DNA from: Halomonas sp. HL-48
Lineage (GTDB): Bacteria; Pseudomonadota; Gammaproteobacteria; Pseudomonadales; Halomonadaceae
Length of the DNA: 64,000 nt
Assembly: GCF_001314875.1 (NCBI RefSeq)
Contig: NZ_LJZS01000005.1
Span: forward strand, 186,001 to 250,000
Direction of reading: 5' to 3'
The translations under genes were made by a program, and so were the position numbers. This document shows positions 1-8,632 of the stretch, piece after piece; position 1 is the stretch's first letter, and the number at the start of each line of letters is the position of its first letter. Under the pieces are notes generated by a model that saw nothing but the letters and a program-made list of their open reading frames with translations, had not been told where the DNA came from and did not search any database.

Positions 1-263
1 GCGTTGCAGACCGCTCCGTAATAGGCACCATGCGCCTCGATATCGGCTTCTAAGGCGTGGCGTGCCGCTTCGCGGTCGGCGACATCAAAACACAGTACGC
101 GAGCACTGCGTCCGAGCGCACGTATGTCCTCGGCGACCGCGTCGGCGTCGGCTTGGCGACGACGGCAGTGCAGCACGATATCGAAGCCATCCCGCGCTAG
201 GCGCAGGGCAATGGCGCGGCCGATACCGCGGCTCGAACCGGTAACCAGAATGGTGTCCGTCAT
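1..263 (-). CDS. 3-oxoacyl-ACP reductase (FabG-like SDR) of the aryl polyene cluster, partial
   Basis: The first 87 codons are present; the gene runs off the window edge. The N-terminus carries the SDR Rossmann signature TGSSRGIG at residues 8-15 and ends at the family's usual CNA(G) element. FabG-type enzymes reduce the beta-keto group after each condensation using NADPH. Its ATG overlaps the stop of the dehydratase gene as ATGA, so the two are translationally coupled. By order this is the ApeQ equivalent of known APE clusters. The catalytic Ser-Tyr-Lys lies outside the window, so activity cannot be judged. Confidence 0.9.
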   Translation of the reverse strand, partial: MTDTILVTGSSRGIGRAIALRLARDGFDIVLHCRRRQADADAVAEDIRALGRSARVLCFDVADREAARHALEADIEAHGAYYGAVCN

Positions 264-754
264 GTAGAAGTCCCTTTTTGACTATCTTCCAGCGCCTGAG
301 GCGTTTCGGGCTGAAAGACGTTGAGTGTGGCACTGGCGATAGGCTGGTTATCGCTATCGCGCAAACAGCCATTAAAGGCGCCCAGACCATTGTCGGCGCG
401 AAAATTGAGTTCGACCTCAACGCGTATCGGCTGGCCGAAGCCGAACGAAGGCTGCTGGCACTGATAGTGTCGAGTGCCGAGCAGAAAACCGATTTGCGGC
501 GCGTCGCCACCCGTGACCGCCTGGACGCCTGCCCAGGCGGCTATAGCCTGCGCGAGCCACTCAAGTCCGACCCAGCCGGGGATGCCATCAGCGGTGGCAA
601 ACAGGTCATCGCGGCGGGGCGTCACGCTGGCATGCAGGTATTCATCGCCAACCGCGACTAGCGTATCAAGCAGGCACATGCCGTGGCGGTGTGGCACGTA
701 AGGGGCGATGTCGCAGGGTAGATCAAGCCCGTGAGAGGCGGGAAACTCAGTCAT
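260..754 (-). CDS. Hotdog-fold 3-hydroxyacyl-ACP dehydratase (ApeP-like)
   Basis: A 164-aa protein starting MTEFPASHG. The early IAPYVPHRHGMCLLD stretch (about residues 16-30) matches the FabA/FabZ-like N-terminus of the ApeP family, in which the His is catalytic. It would remove water from the 3-hydroxyacyl-ACP so that each round leaves a double bond, giving the conjugated polyene. The start at 754 overlaps the ketosynthase stop by 8 nt; the longer upstream frame has no coding character. It sits between the ketosynthase and the ketoreductase, the usual ApeO-P-Q order. Confidence 0.85.
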   Translation of the reverse strand: MTEFPASHGLDLPCDIAPYVPHRHGMCLLDTLVAVGDEYLHASVTPRRDDLFATADGIPGWVGLEWLAQAIAAWAGVQAVTGGDAPQIGFLLGTRHYQCQQPSFGFGQPIRVEVELNFRADNGLGAFNGCLRDSDNQPIASATLNVFQPETPQALEDSQKGTST

Positions 755-1940
755 CAAACCGCTCCAGCAACAAGGCGGTGTTATTGCCACCGAAAGCGAA
801 GGCGTTGCTGATCGCCCGGCGGCAGTCGTGTTGCGTCGCCCTGGCGTAACGCAGCGGTGGCAGTTGCGGGTCGACCTCTCCATCGTGGACCTGGGGCGGC
901 AGCCGCCCGGCATTGAGCGTTAACCAACAGAACGCCGCCTCCAGGGCGCCGCAGGCACCCAGGGTGTGCCCCGTCAGCGCCTTCGTCGAGCTGCACGGCA
1001 GCTGATCGCCGAAGAGATGCGCGACGGCAAAGGCTTCCATGCTGTCGTTCTGGCGTGTGGCGGTGCCGTGCAGGTTGAGGTAATCAATGGCCGTGGCGGG
1101 CAGTTGGGCCATGTCCAGGGCGGCTTGAATGGCGGTGATGGCGCCCTGGCCGTCGGGGCGGGGAGCTGAAATATGGTGGGCGTCACTGCTTTCACCATAG
1201 CCGCTGAGCTGGATGCCGCCGGTTTCGGCGGTAACCAGAAACAACGCGGCGGCCTCGCCCAGGTTGATGCCGTCGCGATTGGCCGAGAAAGGCTGGCACG
1301 GATGATTGCTGAGTGCTTCAAGGGAGGCGAACCCATTGACGGTCAGACCGCAGAGGCTGTCGGCGCCACCGGCAATCACCGCATCGCAGACGCCACCGGC
1401 CAGTAACCGCTTGGCACTGGCGAGAGATCGGGCGCTCGACGTACAGGCAGTCGACAGCGTGTAGGCGGGGCCCTCTAGCCCGAGGCGCTCGGCGACAAAG
1501 CTGGCTGAAGAACCAATTTCATGGCGCTGATAATGGAAATCGCTTGGCCAGTCGCCTTCCTGTTGACGTTTGGCCAGGGCGATTTCGGTTTCGCCGATAC
1601 CCGAGGTGCTGGTGCCGAGCACCACGCCGATACGCGCCTGGGGGCGGCGCTTGCGAAAGGCATCGAGCGTCGGCGCGAGCTGCTCCAGGGCGGCGGCCAG
1701 CAGCTGGTTGTTGCGTGAGCGGTGCGCCGCCGGTAAATCATCAGCATCCGGCAGGTCCGTGGTTACCCGCCCCAACGGCAGGCGGCGGCCGGGCGTGAAA
1801 ATATCATCGTAGACGAGCCCGCGACGACCCGTGAACAGGGCCTCGGCGATGGTCGCCAAATCGCTGCCGATTGAGCAGACCACCGCCGGGGTCATGAGGC
1901 GACAGGGCTGTGCCTGCAGTGGGCTCACTTGGCTGGGCAT
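747..1940 (-). CDS. Beta-ketoacyl-ACP synthase (KAS I/II type, ApeO-like)
   Basis: A 397-aa condensing enzyme with the complete triad: Cys166 in STACTSS, His291 in LHGTATRQND and His325 in TGHTLGACG, plus the conserved Lys320. In studied APE systems this ketosynthase pairs with a chain-length-factor-like partner that lacks the Cys; such a partner is encoded at the far end of this operon (13821-14498). It extends the aryl-primed chain with malonyl-ACP. The start at 1940 is preceded by AAGG at good spacing and overlaps the upstream lipoprotein gene by 16 nt. An in-frame ATG at 1895 is possible but has no visible Shine-Dalgarno. Confidence 0.9.
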   Translation of the reverse strand: MPSQVSPLQAQPCRLMTPAVVCSIGSDLATIAEALFTGRRGLVYDDIFTPGRRLPLGRVTTDLPDADDLPAAHRSRNNQLLAAALEQLAPTLDAFRKRRPQARIGVVLGTSTSGIGETEIALAKRQQEGDWPSDFHYQRHEIGSSASFVAERLGLEGPAYTLSTACTSSARSLASAKRLLAGGVCDAVIAGGADSLCGLTVNGFASLEALSNHPCQPFSANRDGINLGEAAALFLVTAETGGIQLSGYGESSDAHHISAPRPDGQGAITAIQAALDMAQLPATAIDYLNLHGTATRQNDSMEAFAVAHLFGDQLPCSSTKALTGHTLGACGALEAAFCWLTLNAGRLPPQVHDGEVDPQLPPLRYARATQHDCRRAISNAFAFGGNNTALLLERFDD

Positions 1941-2491
1941 GCGGCGGCCTTTTGCTGGAGGTCATCGATGGGCGCAATATACAAGCGGTAATCAGCCTCG
2001 AGGTCTTCGATCATCCGGCATTCGTCATCACCGCTGATGCGGGCAATGACACGCTTGCCATAGCGGATGGTATGGCCTTCCTCAGTGTCGGTAAGCGACC
2101 AGTCACTCGGGCCGAAGGCCTGAGCGAGCGATGTTCGGGGCCACAGGCTCCAGCTTATGCGGCTTGCCAGCCATTCAGCCGAAAAGGGCGGATCAAAAGC
2201 GGCGTCGTCAAGAAATCGGCTGCCTGACGGGTCATGAACCAGTGTCAACAAGCGTTGGCCCTGGGGGCTTAGCAGCGCGAGGCGAAGCGCGTTTTCGTCA
2301 TGTCGCAAGACCCCTACCATCTCGTGCCGCTGGTCCTTATGGATAAACGTCAGGCGCTGCATGTGTGTGTCTCTCTCCGGCAGCTCGGAAAGCTCGGGAA
2401 GCGGTGCTTCGACCGGCTTGCCGGCACAGCCGACGAGGAGTGCCATGCTGATGGCAAAGACTGCCTGGCGAAAATAAGTCGCTGGTTTCAT
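1925..2491 (-). CDS. DUF3261-type lipoprotein of the aryl polyene cluster
   Basis: A 188-aa protein with a classic lipoprotein signal: basic start, hydrophobic core, and lipobox LVGC with Cys22 as the lipidated residue. The rest is soluble, with a GxxLRHDENALRLALLSPQGQRL pattern like the small DUF3261 lipoproteins found in APE clusters. The role is inferred: it probably works with the LolA-like protein (6071-6631) and the MMPL exporter (3780-6074) to move or seat the lipid-linked pigment in the outer membrane. It overlaps the oxidoreductase stop by ATGA. Confidence 0.8.
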   Translation of the reverse strand: MKPATYFRQAVFAISMALLVGCAGKPVEAPLPELSELPERDTHMQRLTFIHKDQRHEMVGVLRHDENALRLALLSPQGQRLLTLVHDPSGSRFLDDAAFDPPFSAEWLASRISWSLWPRTSLAQAFGPSDWSLTDTEEGHTIRYGKRVIARISGDDECRMIEDLEADYRLYIAPIDDLQQKAAACPAK

Positions 2492-3756
2492 GGGAACAGG
2501 CCCTCATCGGCGGCATTGTTAGCGCTATCGGCGCAGGCGTCGGCGAGGCTGGTCAAGCGACGGCGACTAGCGTTAACAAAGGGGTTTTCTTCATCCCAGG
2601 CGTAGCCAGCAAGTACCGAACTGATCATGGCGCGGATACGCGGATTCTGTTGATCGCCGAGAATGATGCGTGGCAGGCGTCCATCGTACCAAGCGTCGAC
2701 GAAGTCACGAAAGGTCGCGATGCCACGGCGTAGCGGCTGCTCGAACTGGCGATCCCAGTCGATCTTTTCACCCGCGAGCTGACGCTCGACCAAGGGCGCG
2801 GCGCGCAGCGCTGAGTCCAGGGCGATGGTGACGCCGGACGAAAAGACCGGGTCGAGGAATTCACCGGCATTGCCGAGTAAGGCGAAACCGGGGCCGTGCA
2901 GCCGCTGAACATCGGCGGAATAGCCCTCCAGACGGCCGACATCGCGTATCGCGCTGGCATTGGCCAGCAGCCTGGCGAGCCGGGGCTCGGCATGGATGAA
3001 ATGCCAAAGGCGCTCGTTGTCGTCGATGCCGGCGGCATCCAGCGTTGCCCGATCGCCGACGACACCCACCGACGCCCGTCCATTCCGGAAGGGGATCAAC
3101 CAGTACCAGACGCCCGCGTGTTCCGGGTGCAAGCCGATCAGTATCTTCTCGCGGTCGTACTGCGGGCAGTCGATGCGGTCCTCGATATGGGTGAACAGCG
3201 CACAGCGTGATTCGAGGGTCGAGGGCTGGGCAAGCCCCGTGAGACGCGCCAGCACGCGACCATAGCCGCTGGCGTCGAGCACGAAGCGCGCCTGCAGCGA
3301 GCGCCGTTGGCCATGGGTATCTACCAGCGTGAGGCTGGGTCCCCGCTCATCGCTGGTGAAGGCCTCGACGAGGGTATCAAACTCGACCTTGGCGCCCAGC
3401 TGACGCGCGCCCTCGATCAGACGCTGATCGAAATCGGCGCGCTCGACCTGCCACGTCGTGCCCGGGCCGGCGCTGAACTTGTCACGAAAATCGATGGCGG
3501 CGTGGCGATCTCGCCAGGTGAAGGCCGCGCCGTTCTTGGGCTGAAAATCGCCCGCCGTTGCGGCCTCTAGCAAGCCGCAGGCTTCGAGGTCGCGCATGCA
3601 TTTAGGCAGCAGGCTCTCACCGATGGAAAAGCGCGGAAAACGGCTGCGCTCGATAACCCGAACATCCAGCCCCCGCTGGGCGAGCCAAGCGGCGGCGGCA
3701 GCGCCGGAAGGCCCTGCGCCGATGATGGCAACATCGCTAGTGTCATGCGTTTCCAT
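2488..3756 (-). CDS. FAD-dependent oxidoreductase with halogenase-type motifs
   Basis: A 422-aa flavoprotein. The dinucleotide-binding motif GAGPSG is at residues 13-18, GESLLP at 47-52, and a WYWLIP block at 217-222 fits the WxWxIP motif of flavin-dependent halogenases. Lys74 in FQPKNGAAF lies about where the catalytic lysine of halogenases is found. Homologues occur in APE and xanthomonadin-type clusters. It could halogenate or oxidise the aryl head group. WxWxIP also occurs in related monooxygenases and reductases, so chemistry is not settled. It is co-transcribed with its neighbours (24-nt gap after MMPL, ATGA overlap downstream). Confidence 0.75.
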   Translation of the reverse strand: METHDTSDVAIIGAGPSGAAAAAWLAQRGLDVRVIERSRFPRFSIGESLLPKCMRDLEACGLLEAATAGDFQPKNGAAFTWRDRHAAIDFRDKFSAGPGTTWQVERADFDQRLIEGARQLGAKVEFDTLVEAFTSDERGPSLTLVDTHGQRRSLQARFVLDASGYGRVLARLTGLAQPSTLESRCALFTHIEDRIDCPQYDREKILIGLHPEHAGVWYWLIPFRNGRASVGVVGDRATLDAAGIDDNERLWHFIHAEPRLARLLANASAIRDVGRLEGYSADVQRLHGPGFALLGNAGEFLDPVFSSGVTIALDSALRAAPLVERQLAGEKIDWDRQFEQPLRRGIATFRDFVDAWYDGRLPRIILGDQQNPRIRAMISSVLAGYAWDEENPFVNASRRRLTSLADACADSANNAADEGLFP

Positions 3757-3779
3757 ATGCTTTGTGTCTCCTCATGCCA

Positions 3780-6074
3780 TCATGGCTGGTTGGGTGAAGA
3801 ACAAACGTGCCGGGTGCCGGCCCTGGCGAAAGGTACCAGGGCCCAGGTCGCCGCCAGCCCCACCAGGCAGGTCAGGCCCAGGTGATGCAAAGCAGGCGTG
3901 GCACTGAACGACAGCAGGCCGAAGGCCATCAGGCTCGACATGCAGGATAAGCTGATGGCCAGCCAGGCGGCAGAGCTGTCGGGGTGTTCCGTGCAGAAGA
4001 TTCCCGCGTCGAGGCCGATACCCAGTACCAGCAGCAGACCCAGTAGATGAAAAAGCGAGAGGCCGACATTGAGCGCGCTAAACAGCGCCAGGGTGGCCAC
4101 CAACGCCCCCAGCGGGGGCAGCAACACGCGCCATACGCGGCCACGATAGCGCCAGCTGAATACCAACGTTAACCCGGCCACCGCCACGGCTAACCACAGT
4201 GCAATCTGATCGCGTAAGCGCGCTAAATGGTTTGATAGCGTGGCCACGCGATCCTGGTAAACAATATGCGCCGGGGCGGCCAGCTGGCGTAGCGCTTGCT
4301 GGGCAACGTCATCGGCATCGCCCAATGTTACCAGGGCCGCCACGTCAGGGTTTTCTTCGGTGGTATTACCCAGCCACAGACGGCGATCGGCACGGCCTGC
4401 CGGCATTTCGAGCCATGCGTCCAGGGTCAGAAGTGGCACCTCACGTAGCGGCGCCTGCGCGCGCTCCAGCAAGTCTGAGGGCAGCTCGGCCTGGGCGATC
4501 AGTTCGGGCAGCGCGCGGCTATAGGCCTGACGCACGTGTGCCAGATTGGCTTGCTGGGTCGTCGGCGAGGGCACCGCCTGGGCAAGGTGGCGGTATTGTG
4601 CCAAATGGCCTTCGGCTTTGAGCGCGGCCAGAGAAGGCTCCAGGGCTTCCAGCCGGTCGAGTAACTCGCCTTCGTGTTCATCGGTGACGATCAGGTAGCG
4701 GCTACCGGTAGAACGCTCCAGTAGTCCCTGCACGCGCTGCTGCTCGGCAATCAGCGCGTCAGGTGAGGGGTTAAGCTGGCGCAGGTCGTCATTGGCCGTC
4801 AGGCGAGTGGCGATCAACACGACCGCCAGGAGGCCGAGCAACGCCAGCAGGCTCCAGCGAATGGGTGCCCGAGACGGTACCCGCAGCCGGTCCAACTGGG
4901 TGGCGATGCGGGCGGTTGAGGCATGGGGCCTGGGTGAAAACCAGGGGAGCCATAACCGCACCGTCAACCAGGCGCCGATAAGCCCCAGTGCGGCAAAGGT
5001 GGCCATCTGGCGCAGCCCCGGGAGTGGCGTGGCAAGCTGAGCTAGATAGGCCGCAAGGCTGGATACCAGGCCTAACAACAGGCCGGGCCAAAGGCGCGTC
5101 AGCGCTAGCCTGGGTGACAGCTGGCGGGCGCACTGCAAATGCAGGGCATAGTCGACCGAGATGCCGATCAAACTGGCACCGAATGCCAGCGTCAGCAAAT
5201 TGAGCGTGCCGAACACCCACCAGGTCAACGGCAGCGCAAACAGCACACCACAGGCCACGGGAAGCAGTAAGCTGAGCAGCATCGAGCCACGCCGGAACGT
5301 GGCCCATAGCAGCAGGCCGATGCCCAGCAGCGACCCCAGGCCGATGGTGGAAATCTCCCGTTTGGCCTGGTCGGCTCCAGACGCGGCGTGAAACACCAGC
5401 CCGCTGCGCAATAACTCGGCATCGGGATGGGCGTCACGGAAGTCCGATAGTGCCGCCATCAGCGGTTGTTGCATGCCCATATCGTAGGGACTGGCCGACA
5501 GTTGACCACTGACGACAAACCAGCGGCCGTTCTCATCGTTAACGGTGGGCAGCCCGTCGGTTAATTGAATAGGGCCTTCGAAACGCTGTTCCAGCCAGGC
5601 ATCGAGTAGCCCGAAGGGGTCGCGACGCGGGTTGGCGTCGCTCCCTGGGGTAAATAAGCGGTTAAGACCACGCTTGACCCAGGCGTCACTATCCGCGTTG
5701 GCGAGGCTCTCTGTCAGTAGTCGATAGCGGTATTGCCCCAGGTCGCTGCCGGGGGCTTGCGCAAGATCGTCGTCGAAAGCGTCAACGCTTGAAGCGTCCC
5801 GCAAATGGTCCTTGAGGTCGTCGACCAGTTGGCCGGGCGATTCCCCGCGCACCAGTAAGACGAAGCGATCCTCAAAGGCGCCGGTCAGGCGCTGTTCGGC
5901 GCGTTCGATCAAGGCGTTCTGCTGGGTATCGGGCAGCAGCGCGGTAATGCGCGTATCCAGCGGCGTGCCTCTGCTCAGCAAACCCGCCAGCAAAAGGGCA
6001 CAGCCCAGCAACAGCCCCGCCCAGGCGAAGGCAGCAAATCGCTCCATGCGGGTTGGGGGCTGTGCATGGCTCAC
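3780..6074 (-). CDS. MMPL/RND-family exporter (ApeM-like)
   Basis: About 764 aa with two repeats, each with one N-terminal helix, a large periplasmic loop and a group of five further helices, typical of MMPL/HpnN-like lipid exporters. The conserved SLIGISVDYALH segment in the first half and VLGIGLDAGIFC in the second mark the proton-relay helices. It probably moves the finished aryl polyene lipid from the inner membrane. GTG at 6074 is chosen because it overlaps the upstream stop as GTGA; an in-frame ATG at 6047 is the alternative. The neighbouring LolA-like gene supports envelope transport. Confidence 0.85.
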   Translation of the reverse strand: MSHAQPPTRMERFAAFAWAGLLLGCALLLAGLLSRGTPLDTRITALLPDTQQNALIERAEQRLTGAFEDRFVLLVRGESPGQLVDDLKDHLRDASSVDAFDDDLAQAPGSDLGQYRYRLLTESLANADSDAWVKRGLNRLFTPGSDANPRRDPFGLLDAWLEQRFEGPIQLTDGLPTVNDENGRWFVVSGQLSASPYDMGMQQPLMAALSDFRDAHPDAELLRSGLVFHAASGADQAKREISTIGLGSLLGIGLLLWATFRRGSMLLSLLLPVACGVLFALPLTWWVFGTLNLLTLAFGASLIGISVDYALHLQCARQLSPRLALTRLWPGLLLGLVSSLAAYLAQLATPLPGLRQMATFAALGLIGAWLTVRLWLPWFSPRPHASTARIATQLDRLRVPSRAPIRWSLLALLGLLAVVLIATRLTANDDLRQLNPSPDALIAEQQRVQGLLERSTGSRYLIVTDEHEGELLDRLEALEPSLAALKAEGHLAQYRHLAQAVPSPTTQQANLAHVRQAYSRALPELIAQAELPSDLLERAQAPLREVPLLTLDAWLEMPAGRADRRLWLGNTTEENPDVAALVTLGDADDVAQQALRQLAAPAHIVYQDRVATLSNHLARLRDQIALWLAVAVAGLTLVFSWRYRGRVWRVLLPPLGALVATLALFSALNVGLSLFHLLGLLLVLGIGLDAGIFCTEHPDSSAAWLAISLSCMSSLMAFGLLSFSATPALHHLGLTCLVGLAATWALVPFARAGTRHVCSSPNQP

Positions 6075-6631
6075 GTGGCAGGATCGCTGTCGTCGAGGCT
6101 GTCGCAATCGGCGGCGGTGAGGGTCAGGCTGAGCCGGTCATCGTTGGCGAAGTCGATCTCGACCTCATCTACCTGCTGGCTGCCTCGAACGTGCAGTTGG
6201 GTGAGGCGTTCGGCGATACTCGCCTCGTTTGGCGTCAGTGTCGCCTGCCAGCGTTGCTCCTCGCCGCTGAGTTCGGTGGTGAAGTATTTTTCCAGCCGTT
6301 GCCAGTCACCCGCCAGCAGGCCGCCAAGCATCGGTGCGATTACCTGAAAACCCTTCGGTAACTCGTCGTTGTCCTCGCTCAGCAGGACGCGGTCATTGAT
6401 GGGCGCGGTGGTCTGCCAGACCAGACCGTCTTCTTGGTGTTCAAAGTAGCCACGGCTTTCCAGCTGGGTGTCGAGGTCGGCCATCCAGCGCGACTGCTCG
6501 AAGCGGCCGCACTGCGGGGCATTCGCCGCCAACCGCTCAGCAAGCGCCGCCTCATCCGGCGCGGCCACCGCGGATGTGCTGACCATCATGCCAACGCTTA
6601 TTAACACCATCGTCCAGTGAATCGGGCGCAT
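6071..6631 (-). CDS. LolA-like outer-membrane lipoprotein carrier of the APE cluster
   Basis: A 186-aa exported protein: residues 1-24 form a signal peptide ending SAVAA, followed by the GRFEQSRWMADLDTQLESRG segment, which matches the F-Q-R-x-L-x-x-P/G pattern of LolA proteins, and the YFTTELSGEEQRW core. In APE clusters this periplasmic carrier is thought to shuttle the lipid to the outer membrane. The start shares one base with the thioesterase stop (TAATG), and the stop overlaps the MMPL start as GTGA, so the three are coupled. Confidence 0.8.
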   Translation of the reverse strand: MRPIHWTMVLISVGMMVSTSAVAAPDEAALAERLAANAPQCGRFEQSRWMADLDTQLESRGYFEHQEDGLVWQTTAPINDRVLLSEDNDELPKGFQVIAPMLGGLLAGDWQRLEKYFTTELSGEEQRWQATLTPNEASIAERLTQLHVRGSQQVDEVEIDFANDDRLSLTLTAADCDSLDDSDPAT

Positions 6632-7071
6632 TACGCTTGAGCCTCCTGCCAGGCGAGAAGCCGCTCCACCAGCACAGGCGGCGACTCCAGGCGCATTTCA
6701 TGGTCGTTGAGCCCGACGGCAACCTGAACGCTCCAGGCCCGGGTCAGGCGTTTGCGCGTCTGCGCATCGCGAATTGTATAGTCGATCTTGAGACGGTTTT
6801 CCCACTCGGTCAGGCGTGCTTCGATAGTGATGCGCTGAGCGAATAGCGCCGGTGCGGCATACCGTAAGCGTAGATCTATTACCGGCCAGGCAAACCCCGA
6901 TGCCTGCATTTGCGGGTAGTTATAGTCGATAGCATCCAGCAGTTCGCAGCGGGCGATTTCCAGGTAGCGCACATAGTGGCCATGCCAGGCCACCTGCATC
7001 ATGTCGATGTCATGGAAAGGGATCGTCAGCTCGGTTTCGCAGCTCGGCAGCGGGCGGTCGTCAGGCGTCAT
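6631..7071 (-). CDS. Hotdog thioesterase, 4-hydroxybenzoyl-CoA thioesterase family (ApeK-like)
   Basis: A 146-aa protein starting MTPDDRPLPS. The segment HDIDMMQVAWHGHYVRYLEIAR at about residues 20-41 matches the 4HBT signature in which an Asp near the front is catalytic and GHYxRYLE follows. It would release or edit acyl chains stuck on the ACPs. The long upstream extension of this frame lies over the ammonia lyase gene and is not coding. The start overlaps the lyase stop by 11 nt. Confidence 0.85.
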   Translation of the reverse strand: MTPDDRPLPSCETELTIPFHDIDMMQVAWHGHYVRYLEIARCELLDAIDYNYPQMQASGFAWPVIDLRLRYAAPALFAQRITIEARLTEWENRLKIDYTIRDAQTRKRLTRAWSVQVAVGLNDHEMRLESPPVLVERLLAWQEAQA

Positions 7072-8632
7072 AAAGGCTCCAATGGCGTTGGCGAATCCTG
7101 CCACAGAGTGTGCGCAGTTCGTGTTCCAGAGCGCGGTCTTCGCCGAGGGCGGGAAACACCCGTCGACAGGCCTCGAGAAACGCTGCCAGGCGCTTGGGCA
7201 GCGGCGCAGCCCCGTCGAGTTGGCCGCGCAGCTCGACGGCCTGGCAGACCGCATGAAGGGTGGCGGCGGCGACCTGTTCGACGAGTGTCAGCACGCGCAG
7301 CGCATCCCGTGCGGCAATGGTGCCCATACTGACCTTGTCCTGATTATGGCACTCGGTGGAGCGTGAGAAGACACTGGCTGGCATGGTCAGCTTCAGCGCC
7401 TCGGCGGTCCACGCGGACGCCCCGATCTGCACCGCCTTGTAGCCATGGTTGAGGCTGGCGCGTTCAGCGCTGGCACCGCTCAGGTTACTGGGCAGGCCGT
7501 GATTGAAGCGGGTGTCGACCAGCTGCGCCAACTGGCGATCCAGCAGGTCGGCCAGATTGGCGCAGGCTTGCTTGAGGCTATCCATCACAAAAGCGACATG
7601 TCCGCCGTAAAAATGGCCGCCGTGCATGACCTTGCCGTATTCGGCGTCGATCAGCGGGTTGTCATTGGCACTGTTGAGTTCGTTCTCGAGAAACTGGCGC
7701 CACCAGGGGAGCGCGTCTTCCACCACGCCGATCACGTGGGGGGCGCAGCGCGTCGAATAGCGATCCTGGAGACGCGGCGAGTTGCGCGGCGTATCCGGCG
7801 CGTGCAGGTCATCACGCAGTCGCTCGGCCACTTTATTCTGACCCGGATGCGGCTTGGCGGCGAACAGTTGGGCATCGAAATGATAGGGGTTGCCATCCAG
7901 AGCATGCACGGAGAGTGCCGTAATGCGCGTGGTCAGCTGCGCCAAATAGGCGGTGCGAGCGAAGGCGAACACGCCCAGCGCCGTCATGACCGCAGTGCCG
8001 TTCATCAGTGCCAGGCCTTCCTTGGGCTTCAACCGGTACGGCACGAGGCCATGCTCGGCGAAGACCTCGGCGGTTGAGCGTCGCTGGCCGCCATGCAACA
8101 CGTCGCGCTCGCCGCACAGCACGGCGGCCAGGTAAGACAGGGGCGTCAGGTCGCCGCTGGCACCGACGGAGCCTTCTTCGGGAATGACCGGTATGACATC
8201 GTGCTCCAGCAGCCAGACCAGGCGCTCGAGGAGTTCGACGCTGACGCCCGAGACGCCGCGGCACAGTGATACCAGGCGAACCATGATCACGGCCCGCGCG
8301 GCTTCCACCGACAGCGCCTCGCCCAGGCCGCAGCCATGGAAGGTATATAGCTGGCGGGGGAGTTGCTCCAGGTCGGCGGCGGGCACTGCACGGTTGCAGG
8401 AGTCGCCATAGCCGGTGGTGACGCCGTAGACGACGCCATCTTCTTCAAGTAAGCGCTCAAGGAAGGCGTTGCCTTTGGCAATGCGCTCACGGAAGGCCGT
8501 GGCCGTCGACAGGGCGACACGACGGCGGCCCTCAGCCACGGCCAGAACCTCCTCGAGGCTGACCGTCGATCCATCCAGGACAAGCGGTTCGCTGATGATG
8601 GAATCAGGCGTTGGGTCATGGCGTGTCATCAT
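7061..8632 (-). CDS. Aromatic amino acid / histidine ammonia-lyase family protein (MIO enzyme)
   Basis: About 523 aa. The MIO cofactor-forming triad Ala158-Ser159-Gly160 sits in GSVGASGDLTPLS, and the catalytic Tyr is in VTTGYG at about 75. In APE and flexirubin clusters these enzymes deaminate tyrosine or phenylalanine to the cinnamate-type starter. The substrate-selectivity pair, Ser-His in HutH and His-Leu in tyrosine ammonia-lyase, reads Phe98-His99 here, so substrate cannot be assigned from motif alone. No hut genes are nearby, which argues against histidine catabolism. ATG at 8632 is chosen; 8629 and 8650 are close in-frame alternatives. Confidence 0.88.
   Translation of the reverse strand: MMTRHDPTPDSIISEPLVLDGSTVSLEEVLAVAEGRRRVALSTATAFRERIAKGNAFLERLLEEDGVVYGVTTGYGDSCNRAVPAADLEQLPRQLYTFHGCGLGEALSVEAARAVIMVRLVSLCRGVSGVSVELLERLVWLLEHDVIPVIPEEGSVGASGDLTPLSYLAAVLCGERDVLHGGQRRSTAEVFAEHGLVPYRLKPKEGLALMNGTAVMTALGVFAFARTAYLAQLTTRITALSVHALDGNPYHFDAQLFAAKPHPGQNKVAERLRDDLHAPDTPRNSPRLQDRYSTRCAPHVIGVVEDALPWWRQFLENELNSANDNPLIDAEYGKVMHGGHFYGGHVAFVMDSLKQACANLADLLDRQLAQLVDTRFNHGLPSNLSGASAERASLNHGYKAVQIGASAWTAEALKLTMPASVFSRSTECHNQDKVSMGTIAARDALRVLTLVEQVAAATLHAVCQAVELRGQLDGAAPLPKRLAAFLEACRRVFPALGEDRALEHELRTLCGRIRQRHWSLYDA

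Noticed and set aside
7061-8632. Histidine ammonia-lyase HutH of histidine degradation
   Set aside because: No hut genes are nearby and the gene is embedded by overlaps in the aryl polyene operon.
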